Source: Phlebotomus papatasi (Eukaryota > Arthropoda > Insecta > Diptera > Psychodidae). Taken from it: a DNA stretch of 64,000 nt. The DNA lies in contig NC_077223.1 in the NCBI RefSeq assembly GCF_024763615.1, positions 48,980,627-49,044,626 on the forward strand. The letters are read 5' to 3'. The translations under genes were made by a program, and so were the position numbers. Positions 46,461 through 57,223 of the stretch are shown here, one piece after another (the stretch's first letter is position 1; the number at the start of each line of letters is the position of its first letter). The notes under the pieces are model-generated. The model did not search any database, was not told the DNA's origin, and saw only the letters and a program-made list of their open reading frames with translations.

Positions 46461-47387
46461 GGGTCCAGGTAAAAATCCCGAAAGTTGGCTTTCGGGATTT
46501 TTACCTGGACCCGAACGCCAAAATCTCGAATTCTTAAGAGCATGTCATAGCGACCCCCACCACGACTGCACCCGCGCTTGCTGGAGGCAAAGGGAAATCT
46601 TCTGTGTTTTAGGAAATTATTCTAAACATTTTCCTCCATATAATTTCATCCCTTTCAGGATTTTGAAAATTCGGGATTTTGGCCTTTTCGGGATTTTGGC
46701 ATTTGGGATTTTGGCTTTCGGGATTTTGGCTTTCGGGATTTTGGCCTTTTCGGGATTTTGGCGTTCGGGTTTTTGGCGTTCGGGATTTTGGCTTTCGGGA
46801 TTTTGGCGTTCGGGATTTTGGCTTTCTGGATTATGGCTATCAGGATTTTGGCCTTTTCGGGATTTTGGCTTTCGGGATTTTGGCCTTTTCGGGATTTTGG
46901 CTTTCAGGATTTTGGCTTTTGGGATTTTGGCGTTCAGGATTTTGGCTTTCGGTATTTTAGCTTTCGGGATTTTGTCTATTCGGGATTTTGGCGTTCAGGA
47001 TTTTGGCGTTCGGGATTTTGGCTTTCGGGATTTTGGCCTTTTCGGGATTTTGGCGTTCGGGATTATGGCTTTCGGGATTTTGGCGTTCGGGATTTTGGCT
47101 TTCGGGATTTTGGCTTTCGGGATTTTGGCCTCTTCGGGATTTTTGGCGTTCGGGATTTTGGCTTTCAGGATTTTGAAAATTCGGGATCCTGGCGTTCGGG
47201 ATTTTGGCTTTCGGGATTTTGGGCTTTTCGGGATTTTGGCGTTCGGGATTTTGGCCTTTTCGGGATTGTGACTTTCGGGATTTTGACGTTCGGGATTTTG
47301 GCTTTCGGGATTTTGGCTTTCGGGATTTTGGCCTCTTCGGGATTTTGGCTTTCGGAATTTTGGCTTTCGGGATTTTGGCTGACACCG
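46461..47387 (-). mobile_element. Foldback-like element, copy 3, with expanded minisatellite arm
   Basis: 927 bp, flanked by the perfect 9-bp duplication CTTATCGAC (46452-46460 and 47388-47396). In inverse orientation to the other two copies it has the same core (46520-46670, including AGGAAATTATTCTAAACATT) and ends (GGGTCC... and ...GGCTGACACCG). One arm is expanded to about 45 units of TTCGGGATTTTGGC with 14-18 base variants (46671-47381). The other end is a perfect palindrome with 24-bp arms and a 4-base loop (46461-46512). Confidence 0.92.
46671..47381. repeat. 15-bp minisatellite array (about 45 units)
   Basis: Units are mostly TTTCGGGATTTTGGC or GTTCGGGATTTTGGC, with longer CTTTTCGGGATTTTGGC variants. 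Because 15 is a multiple of three, all frames stay open and translate as FGILA, SGFWL or RDFGF repeats, or NPESQ on the other strand. The 142-278 codon frames here are repeat artefacts. Confidence 0.95.
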
Positions 47388-47396
47388 CTTATCGAC

Positions 47397-48552
47397 AGAT
47401 CTATTAAGAAAACAATATGGGAATTTTTTTACACATCCATATTATTAGGAATTTACCATAAAATAGTCTGTCAAAATACGAGTATATATCTGGGTACGAA
47501 AAAAAAATCTGTATGTTTCAGTTGTAACATCTACCAGAAAACTTCTCATTAGCCTTTTTTGTGTAAATGACTTAAAAACTTCTTTAAAAAATTATATGGG
47601 ATATGATCTTTTGTTGAAAAAAATCAAATGCCTGAAAACAACGAATTTTTTAAGCAACTCCAAACAAGTTGCTCTGAACGAAAAACTCGAGTAATTTTTA
47701 TTCAGACTTGACGTTTTCATTTCTCTGGAGAAACACATAAGGATTTTTAAGATCATTAAGACTGATTGTGGTTTAACGAACTTCCAATGTTAAAAGGAGA
47801 GGTAGCATTTCAGGAGAGCTTTCTAAAACGCCATTATTGATCAAATTCTGACAATTAGAACCAGAAAAAATTCACCTCTTCATGCTCGGGTCAAGGGATC
47901 AGGGAAATTTAAGGTTTTTTTTATCGAATGATCTTAGATCCAGGTATAACAATCTAAAATTTGAGTCCAATCGAAGCCATAGGGGCTAAGTTATCGGGAA
48001 AACAAAAGAAGGAGGTATTCCAAAATGGCAGAAGGAAGGATGAGGGTTAGGGGTCAATGAACAAAATTGAAATTACAGCCGATATAAGTTTTTCCGAAAA
48101 ACTACATGTCGATATTTCTTTTAATTTGGGAGTTATTAAGCTCAAAAAAGCTACCGTACGGACGGAAAAGAATTTTTTTTAACCACCCATATTTTAGTGA
48201 TCTGGAAGTGGCGAAATACATTTTTGCAAAGTTTGAGATTTTGTTATGATTTTATAGTAAGTAAAATTATTAAGAATCTCACTTTATAAATAATAATATC
48301 CCACAATCACATCATTATAGATCGATTCACTTGCAAAGTCACAAAAATTTGCAAAAACGTTAATTTTGGGCGTTCTGGTAGATTTTATTCCTTAGATGTC
48401 TTCGAGTCACGTTCTATTTGCCAATCGGATTATTTTAGAGATGTATATAAATTCATAAACCGTAACAAAACTAAAATAAATTATTCTCATGTCTAGGTAG
48501 TAGGGTTTTTTAAAACATTTATAAACTTTAAATTTCGGTTAATAGCCAAGAA
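47397..48552. other. Non-coding DNA with dispersed repeat at 47820-48190
   Basis: 47820-48190 is the second copy of the repeat seen at 16280-16680. Nothing else recognised. Confidence 0.5.
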
Positions 48553-48768
48553 GGGGAAAGTACTCTCCCTTCGAACGTTCATGACTTCGAATAATGTGAT
48601 TTTTTTTTATTTTTCCTAAGAGAATTACACATAATTATCACGCAATTATCAATAAATTGATGATAAGCTAACTAATATTTAATAAAAATGTGCAAGTCTC
48701 CTAAGAAAAATAAAAGAAAATTCACATTATTCGAAGGCATAAACGTTCGAAGGGAGAGTACTTTCCCC
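48553..48768. mobile_element. 216-bp MITE, GGGGAAAGTACTCTCC family
   Basis: Perfect ~25-bp inverted repeats beginning GGGGAAAGTACTCTCCCTTC. TA follows the right end; the left flank is AA, so one side has changed. A one-ended fragment is at 33176. Confidence 0.85.
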
Positions 48769-48770
48769 TA

Positions 48771-49034
48771 CACTGAGAAAAAAAAGAGGGTGCGATTAAC
48801 ATTTTTTCCTCATAACATTAACACTTTTTAGGTGTAAAAATATATCAACATTTTTTAATGTTAATTTTACACCTTTTTAAGGGTAAAAGGGGTAAAATTA
48901 ACATGAAAAAAGGATAACTTTAACCCCTAATACACCTAAAAAGGGTATTATTTACACCGATTTCGGATCAATACTGCAGGGTAAAATTAACATTTCCGGA
49001 ATGTTATTTTAACTTTTTCGGATTTCTCTCAGTG
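48771..49034. mobile_element. CACTGAG MITE, copy 3
   Basis: Full-length match to the copies at 17488 and 24838, with TA at 48769-48770 and 49035-49036. It abuts the previous MITE and shares its TA, so it used that element's duplicated TA as target. Confidence 0.88.
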
Positions 49035-49036
49035 TA

Positions 49037-50511
49037 GTAGTGCTTTCGGTGCTTTCAGTATACGTATATATATTAAATTAAATCGTTTAAATTCGTTGTT
49101 CCTAAAAGTTTACAGAACGAAAACCTTTATTCCATATCAAGTTCAAAAGGCATCGCAGAGATTTCATTTCATATATTTTTCATTTGCAATTATCATCCAA
49201 ATTGAAAATCATCCAACATATTCTTGTACTTGGTAGTGCTTTCAGAAATATATTTTTTCTATATTTGTTCGATTGAAAAGCATAATAGATAATTGATATA
49301 GATATAAAACGTAATTTTTTTTTCAAAAAATAAAGTCAGAAATGGATAGTAATCTACAAATATTTTCCAAACATCTCACCAACTCTGTGAAAAACCAATT
49401 TAAACTTGTTGAATTGACCAAAATTGAGGAGCATTTTCATTTGTATTTCCACTTTCTCAATTTTCCCACCCCTTTCACTCTTCCCAATGAATGCTTTTTA
49501 TACGTCTCTTCCTTGCAGAATACCAGAAAAAATTCGATTTTCCTCTGTTTGCGCTATAAAATAATCCGATTGCAGCTCTATTGAGGATTCTAGAGGGATG
49601 AAGGAGAAGAGCACATGGTGAAAAAAAAGTCTCGACAGAGACAATACAAAAGACTCGTTCAAGTATAAAGCTGCCTGAAAATTTATTTCAACTGAAAGTG
49701 TGGAAAAGAGCAGATTCAGATGTGTTTTTTTCTATACTGTATGCTTTTCAGTGTTTCTATAGCTCAAAAAAAGTCTGGCTGAGGGATATTTCTAGACAAT
49801 TTACCGGGACGTGTGCAAATCTCGTCTCAAGTGCTCATTTCGATGAGGGTATCAATTAGCAAATCAATTTTGTTATATAGAAAATCATTACAATATTTGC
49901 TGACACAGGAAAAAAATTTACAAATAAGCACCTTAGTATCTTTCTGCGGATTTCCGCATTCTAAATTTATTAAGCAGACAACAAGAATATTTTATTTTGA
50001 TGACAGTGGCAATAATTAACCGATTTATAATACGTTATTAAAGAGGCAAGTAAGAGGCAACATTCATTGTTTGCGATATTTATTAAAAAGAAAAACTATA
50101 AAAAAGTGTAGGAAATCTTTGAACAAATAAGAAAATTCTTAAAATAATATTCAAATGTGATTTACCATCACTACGTTATATAACATCATTTTTTGCAAAA
50201 AAGAAAAAATAAATAAAACTGAATAGTAAACTAAAAGTAATTTTAAGTATGTAGTCTCTTAATTGTAAAGTGCTTTTTCCTTTTGATATGAAGAAATGTT
50301 TATTGTTATTTTGTTATTAAGTCAAATTCCTTTTAACTACATCCATATAATATAGGTATTAAATAGTTTTCAAGAATTATCAAAGATTACTATAAAATAC
50401 CCCAATCAACAATTATCTCTGATTTAATGTGAAGAGAATAATAAAATGGATCATTTCAAAATAAAATTATTTGTATGTCAATATTCAAAGATATTGTGTA
50501 AGATGACACAG
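49037..50511. other. Non-coding DNA
   Basis: AT-rich without recognised features. Open frames at 49342-49584 and 49813-50019 (+) have no known domain. Confidence 0.4.
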
Positions 50512-50830
50512 GTCGCGAATTTTTATACGGATTTTTTCGAGTCGTGAATTTATACGCGGATTTTCACCGGTTACGAACGATTTTCGCAGGTTTTCACGAG
50601 GCGTGAATCTTTTCGCGGACTTTCACGGGGCGCGAATATTGTTTCGCGGATTCTCACGGAGCGCGAATATTTTCGCGGATTTTCGTGGGGCATGAATTTT
50701 TACGGAGATTTTCGATGGGCGCGATTTTTTTGCGGATTTTCTCCAACCACAGAAGATTCGCGAATTTTCACGGATCGCGGAATTTTTCGCAGATCTTCGT
50801 GGACCGAGGAATTTTTCACGGATTTTAGTG
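50512..50830. repeat. Degenerate ~30-bp minisatellite
   Basis: About 11 diverged units of the type GCGCGAATATTTTCGCGGAT followed by TTTCACGGG. Units contain the dyad CGCGAA/TTCGCG. Local GC and CpG content is far above the surroundings. Open frames on both strands (73 and 133 codons) reflect the repeat. Confidence 0.75.
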
Positions 50831-50904
50831 GATTTCTCATCCAATTTTCCTCATTTAAAGTTACCACTTTAAGAATTATTAAACGATATTTGCATTATTT
50901 TACT

Positions 50905-51127
50905 GCTCGAACTCAAAGAGAGAGCAGTTATATAATCGACTTTTTTTTCAAATTTGCACTGTTCTGGAGCTTAAACGGTAAGAGATATCGACTTCCGGTC
51001 TTCGGTGACCTTTCCTCAAATGACATTATCTCGTGCCCAACCTCTTTATTTTCCCCCCTCCCCTTTCATACATTCCCTATCCCTCAAAAATAGGTAAAAA
51101 ATGAGGTTTTTCCAATTTTGCAAAAAA
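50905..51127 (+). repeat. Upstream part of repeat A
   Basis: ACTGCTCGAACTCAAAGAGA, then AACGGTAAGAGATATCGACT and TCCGGTCTTCGGTGAC. A diverged inverse copy lies at about 59575-59765 and another partial at 25360. It leads directly into the tandem array, so the array is an internally amplified copy of a dispersed element. Confidence 0.65.
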
Positions 51128-53142
51128 TTGGCCCAAGCTTTTTCAATGATTTTTGGATATGTCTTAGAGCTAGTCCTGGCGAACATTTCGTCCAAACATA
51201 TCTATGACCGGAAAATTCACCATTTTGAATTATTGAAGGTCAAAGTTCAATCACTTTGGAGGATCCGTTTTTCAACCGATTTGGTTAAATTTGGGTTTTT
51301 TGGAAAGATATTGTAATTTCGAACCCGTCTGCATCGGTCTTCATCGGTAATGAACCGGTTAATAACCGATTTTTGAATAATTTTACATCCCCTTTTTAGT
51401 AATATTCCCTAAGAAAAATGTTTTTCGATTTTTCTCAAAATTGGCCCAAGCTTTTTCAATGATTTTCGGATATGTTTTAGAGCTAGTCCAGGTGAACATT
51501 TCGCCCAAACATACTTATGACCGGAAAATTCGCCATTTTGAATTATTGAAGGTCAAAGGTCAACTACTTTGGAGGGCCCATTGGTTAACCGATTATATAA
51601 CCGATTTGGTTAAATTTGGGTTTTTTGGAAAGATATTGTAATTTCGAACCCGTCTGCAACGGTCTTCATCGGTAATGAACCGGTTAATAACCGATTTTAG
51701 AATAATTTTACATCCCCCTTTTAGTAATATTCCCTAAGAAAAATGTTTTTCGATTTTTCTCAAAATTGGCCCAAGCTTTTTCAATGATTTTCGGATATGT
51801 TTTAGAGCTAGTCCAGGTGAACATTTCGCCCAAACATACTTATGACCGGAAAATTCGCCATTTTGAATTATTGAAGATCAAAGGTCAACTACTTTGGGGG
51901 GCCCATTGGTTAACCGATTATATAACCGATTTGGTTAAATTTGGGTTTTTTGGAAAGATATTGTAATTTCGAACCCGTCTGCAACGGTCTTCATCGGTAA
52001 TGAACCGGTTAATAACCGATTTTAGATTAATTTTACATCCCCCTTTTAGTAATATTCCCTAAGAAAAATGTTTTTCGATTTTTCTCAAAATTGGCCCAAG
52101 CTTTTTCAATGATTTTCGGATATGTTTTAGAGCTAGTCCAGGTGAACATTTCGCCCAAACATACTTATGACCGGAAAATTCGCCATTTTGAATTATTGAA
52201 GGTCAAAGGTCAACTACTTTGGAGGGCCCATTGGTTAACCGATTATATAACCGATTTGGTTAAATTTGGGTTTTTTGGAAAGATATTGTAATTTCGAACC
52301 CGTCTGCAACGGTCTTCATCGGTAATGAACCGGTTAATAACCGATTTTAGAATAATTTTACATCCCCCTTTTAGTAATATTCCCTAAGAAAAATGTTTTT
52401 CGATTTTTCTCAAAATTGGCCCAAGCTTTTTCAATGATTTTCGGATATGTTTTAGAGCTAGTCCAGGTGAACATTTCGCCCAAACATACTTATGACCGGA
52501 AAATTCGCCATTTTGAATTATTGAAGGTCAAAGGTCAACTACTTTGGAGGGCCCATTGGTTAACCGATTATATAACCGATTTGGTTAAATTTGGGTTTTT
52601 TGGAAAGATATTGTAATTTCGAACCCGTCTGCAACGGTCTTCATCGGTAATGAACCGGTTAATAACCGATTTTAGAATAATTTTACATCCCCCTTTTAGT
52701 AATATTCCCTAAGAAAAATGTTTTTCGATTTTTCTCAAAATTGGCCCAAGCTTTTTCAATGATTTTCGGATATGTTTTAGAGCTAGTCCAGTTGAACATT
52801 TCGCCCAAACATACCTATGACCGGAAAATTCGCCATTTTGAATTATTGAAGGTCAAAAGGTCAACTACTTTGGAAGGCTCATTTTTCTTTTTGCTTAAAA
52901 TTTGATTTTTTAGAAAAGTATTGCAAATTAGAATCCGGCTGCATCGGTTTTCATCGGTAATGAATCGGTTAAGTACCGATTTTTTGATTTTCAGATGCTT
53001 TTGTGATTGATTTATGAATCAATTTAATCTCTAGTAGATCAGTGATTCCAAAAGATTATGCAAAAAGCTAATTCACAGTGAGCTCTGTCTCGTGAGTTCG
53101 GGCATTCCGCAAAGATGGGACGCTTTGCCATCTCTTTTTTAT
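51128..53142 (+). repeat. 325-bp tandem array inside repeat A
   Basis: Six head-to-tail units start at 51128, 51441, 51766, 52091, 52416 and 52741. Units 2-5 are nearly identical and exactly 325 bp apart; unit 1 is 313 bp and diverged; unit 6 diverges after its first half and ends in the tail GAGTTCGGGCATTCCGCAAA then GGGACGCTTTGCCATCTC. Each of units 1-5 contains AACCGGTT (51353, 51678, 52003, 52328, 52653) among several TAACCGATT motifs. Each unit carries a 64-71 codon frame (MAQAFSMIFGYVLELVQ...), which is repeat-derived; stops are not obviously selected against. No known protein domain. Confidence 0.95.
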
Positions 53143-56100
53143 ATAAATATCGTTCGAGTTTGACACAATCCAAATTTGCAAGAAAGGAATCGCACCTCTA
53201 TAGGCTGATCTAGGCTTACTACTGGCTTTCTCTATTGTGTAGAGGCCATTACACACGTACTAATGTATTTAATAAAATACATTTTTATTATTCTATAATA
53301 ATAAGTGATACCACAGAAAAATACGATTTTTCCAAAAATTTTGGCGCAGTCTCCGAACCTTCCTCACTTGGTCAAATCTTATTTTCTAATCTAGTCCTTT
53401 TTAAGCACTTTGTGTATCTTCTTTAGATTGCTTAATGACACTATTCAATACAGTTTTCCGCTTGTTATTAGCTCACATCTGGCACTCCTTTACTTAAAGG
53501 GTTTTTAATCATAAATTTAAAAATAAAATTAAGCTTTAAACAAATTAATTAAATACTTATTGAGCTGTCATATTATAGAGCAAATATTTGGTGGATTTTC
53601 TATTACAATTTTGATTTGGTACCAGTTTGACATTTATATTTTTGACATCTTACCGAAACTTTCAGACCCTAAATCAGCCCCGGGCAAATTATTCAAGTAT
53701 AAATGTGGAATAGCAAATTAGCGAATATTGAAAAATTTACCCTTATAGTGAGGGATAAATCTACATGAATGATGGATTGCGGTAGAGACGAGACTGATGA
53801 TTTCTGCCTTGACTTTTCCTTCTCATCAAAATGTTGTTGACTTCTGGTCGAGGTTGGCGCCTGGTGGGATATCTTTTGGACGCCGGAAACGCCTTTCTCA
53901 GGTTCCTCCATTGCCATCGCATTCCTGCTAATGTGCGTTGGTTTGAAAGATTTTTGGAAAAGACGCTGTGTTGTAGAAAAAAAAACGTGCATGATTCAGC
54001 ACTTGTGACCACTTTTGCTATTTACGTGATTTGCCATACTTGGAGGATTTCTGGCCACGAGATAAACTTTTGGAGAATGAGGAATGAAATGTAGTTGATT
54101 TTTTTTTCGAAGGAGAAAAGTTTTACCTCATGTGTCTCTCCTGTCTCTCTTTCGGACTTGAGCGAGAAGCATGAGCCGGAAAATAAAATCCACATAAAAC
54201 AACCCCATACCTCTTGTACCCCAAATAAATGTCGACTAGCACACAAGTTTTGGGCAGCTAGCAAAAAAAAAGACGAAAAGGAAGACAAACCACCCACAAT
54301 AGCTATTCAACTGTCAAACATCAAGTCAGATTGACTCTGCCAGACTTTTCAACTTTTGATGAAGACTGATCGATTTACAGGATTTTTAAATGACTTCCTC
54401 TTTCATTTGGTCTTTCTGTTTGTTCATCCACCCTCATTCCCCTTCATGATATATGGAATGTGATTCGCGAAAGGCTCATTCTCTCTCTATCGCTCCAATT
54501 TACCCTCTACTTCTTTGCCATTACAGACATTCTCATATTTTGCCCCAACAACGGAAATAGAATTTTCTAACACCCAAAATTACATTCATAGCATCAATTT
54601 CTTTCACAAATGTGTGTCCAATGGCTTTTGTTGGTCCCCCTTTTATTTCTTTACTATACCACTCCTAAAGATCTCTGACCACGAACCAAAAAAAAAGCGG
54701 AAGAGCACTTTCAGAAAAGAATAATCCGCAATTTTCATTCTCCATGTTATGGATTGAGGTAGACACAGTTAAGTAAGATTTTTGTGTATTTCGAGAATAA
54801 AATTCTGTTCTACCATTTATTCATTTAAATTATTGTGTAAAATAATTAAGTTTTTCCACACTAAACTTACTGGAACTTTATTTTTGAGTTACTAATCAAG
54901 GTTATAGCTTTTGTATTATCCGATTAATATGGAAAACTTCCCTCTCCCGAGATAATTAACCATCTCCAATGCTCTTATGGAAGAGTGACTATCAATCAGA
55001 AGAGCAAATTCATAATACGCATATAATTAATGCTTCATGGTGAAAATGTATAGCAGGATGTTATTTAACTAATGACAATCCATCTATTTGCAATTTCATT
55101 ATCAGGAGTAAGAGACTCACTCCGCAGCCTTTTTGCCATGGCTGTCAGCGCTTTGCTTCACTAATTTATACTTGTTACGTTGAGTATTTAGAGTTAATAA
55201 AATTTCAATTCCAAACACGTATTAGAGACTGTTAATTTAGCTAGTTAGACACTGTATTCCCGGGGACTTTCGCATGAGAATCACTGCGCCAAAACAGCCA
55301 CTCTGCGGAAGAGAGATTTAGGAAAGCCCTGACGCCAATCTTTCCAACATTTCACCATCAATCTTTCAGCCCGGAAAATTTAACATTTTAGCGCTGTTTA
55401 TAGTGCGATAAAATTTATTAAGGATCTCTTGGTGAAGTCACATTGATTGACCATGCAGGGATTTTATTTCAAGAATTAATTTCATTCTATTTAAGTCAAA
55501 GAATACACTAATTCACTGATACTAAAACTAAACTACTCTGAAGTGGAATTTGGGAAAAATTCATGAGAAGGAAATGGAAGTCAATCCCTCGGAAAATAAT
55601 CAATTCAGGAATTAAGTGGAATTAGAATATTCCTCTCTGAAGTTAATTCAAAGACGACACTGATCTCGTGATGATCTCTGTTAGTTTATCTCTATTATCG
55701 ATTTTGTGGGTCTTGTGTCTTTCATCCCCACAAGAACCAACTATCCTCAGATGAATACTCTGGGTATATCTTTGAGCGCCTTCTTCAAGGGTGGTAGCGC
55801 TAAGATGTAAAATTCAATGGTTTCTTGAGTATTTCCACGCACAGAGACTCCATCGTTCTGAAGAGAATCATGCAGCATTTCCATTTGCTTATCTTCATCC
55901 ATTTATCTTAATACTCACGAGCAACACACACGTTGGGAACATATCCACGATTAATTAAAGTGTTTGGAGGAACGTGGCAGAAAGCTTTTCCTTTACTCAA
56001 TCCCTCGGGAGATTTTCTACTTCCAAGCACCCACAGCTTTTCCGCCGTGTCAGTGGAAATACCCGCCGGGATTGGCCAAATATAATTAAATCAAGATGGA

Positions 56101-56475
56101 AAAGGATGATGTCGGAAGCAATTTATGGTCATTCACTAAAAATTATTTCAATGGTTTTGTGGCACTTTTTTGCATTTCCTCATAACACTGAAACAGGATT
56201 CTCGCTATACGATTTTGATCAGACGCCAAAAGTCTGGCTCTCCGTGTGAAAACATAAAAATTTAATTTTACACAGTTTTATTTCTTTACCATATCGCGTC
56301 ATAAATCATGATATAAATTTTTTCGGGAATACAAAGGAAAGATGTACGAAAAGATAGTAAAGCAGATATCTCACTAAATAGTTAGAATATGGTTAGGAAA
56401 ACAATGGTAACATGCGCTATCAAAGGGTACACAAATAAAGTAAATTATGTACAAGAATACAAAAGATAATTATGG
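53143..56475. other. Low-repeat region with weak exon candidates
   Basis: This 3.3-kb stretch has few recognisable transposons and several GC-richer patches. On the minus strand, 53762-53914 is open and reads MAMEEPEKGVSGVQKISHQA followed by a Ser/Gln/Lys-rich stretch, with a GGTAAAT donor-like site just after. On the minus strand near 55750-56090 two open segments are separated by a 61-base GTGAGT...TTCAG interval (listed separately). None shows a known domain. Confidence 0.4.
55751..56085 (-). CDS. Weak two-exon candidate
   Basis: On the minus strand an open segment down to about 55925 reads IPAGISTDTAEKLWVLGSRK then SPEGLSKGKAFCHVPPNTLI and NRGYVPNVCVA. It meets GTGAGT; 61 bases later TCTCTTCAG precedes a segment with an open frame NDGVSVRGNTQETIEFYILA then LPPLKKALKDIPRVFI and a stop. 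61 bases is a usual short intron length in flies. However, joining the two does not keep both best frames (phase 1 against phase 0), and a 91-codon frame lies on the opposite strand. I list it only as a place to look. Confidence 0.15.
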
Positions 56476-56680
56476 TAAGATGGGTTAATTCGGAATCATG
56501 CCTATTTTGAAAATTTTGAGATATTCTCACACAGTTTCACATGGTCAAAGAGAAAAAGAAAACCACAAAGAAGTAGAGTACTTATTCGTTCTTTTTTTTT
56601 CATTTGCCATCTAAAAAGGAAATCTCAAAGTTGCATATTAGACATGATTGCAAATTACCCCATCCTACCCTATTGAGCTA
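56476..56680. mobile_element. MITE with GATGGGTTAATT ends
   Basis: Left GATGGGTTAATTCGGAATCA and the inverse of TGATTGCAAATTACCCCATC at the right form imperfect ~25-bp inverted repeats. TA flanks the left end and a near-by TA follows the right. No coding capacity. Confidence 0.55.
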
Positions 56681-56737
56681 ACGACCTTTTCAACATAATA
56701 AATTTTTCCTTTAATTCAAATTCTAAATGGCGCTCGT

Positions 56738-57103
56738 ACACCTTTTCAATTTAGTGAATTTTAATAGATTGAAATTTTACGTCCTACTCTTTCGAATTAA
56801 AATTAGATCAGTGGTGTGCAAGAACCGTTAAAACCAAATAAACGTCAAAATAAAGTTTGTTCAGGTAGCGTCTTGACCATTGACATACAAGTTTCATTTG
56901 ACGTTTGTTCGGTTTCAAACGGTTCTTGCACACCTCTGAATTAGATACTCTTTCTGTCAAATGCAAATTGAAATTCCAATTTCATTTTCAATTTCCATTT
57001 GGATTTGTATTTGACAGAAAAACAGAACTATAACTAATTTCAATTTGAAAAAGTGAAAGGTAAAATTTCAATCGATTGGATTTTTCTAAATTGAAAAGGT
57101 GTG
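56738..57103. mobile_element. Palindromic MITE (ACACCTTTTCAATTTAG) with nested hAT MITE
   Basis: Left ACACCTTTTCAATTTAGTGA and the inverse of CTAAATTGAAAAGGTGTGT at the right; pairing extends inward through GATTGAAATTTTAC and the CTGTCAAATGCAAATT/AATTTG..TTTGACAG blocks. A 130-bp hAT MITE interrupts it at 56809. Confidence 0.7.
56809..56938. mobile_element. 130-bp hAT-type MITE, copy 2
   Basis: CAGTGGTGTGCAAGAACCGT at the left and ACGGTTCTTGCACACCTCTG at the right. Flanked by the perfect 8-bp duplication AATTAGAT (56801-56808 and 56939-56946). Same family as 40690-40817. Confidence 0.9.
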
Positions 57104-57223
57104 TCAGCGTCATAAGCATATAAAATTACAGCATTTTAACTACATTTTGTGAAAGTTTCATTTAAAAATTTTAAAAATTCAGCCGTTGGGACCTTATATG
57201 GAGACGGTTTTTGAAAAAAACTA

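Noticed and set aside
46435..47552. Open frames of 278, 264 and 142 codons
   Set aside because: They are translations of the 15-bp minisatellite arm of foldback copy 3; the unit length is a multiple of three, so frames stay open on both strands.
51101..52616. Repeated 66-71 codon frames (MAQAFSMIFGYVLELVQ...)
   Set aside because: They recur because the 325-bp unit recurs. The diverged copies show no protein-level conservation beyond DNA similarity and no known domain.
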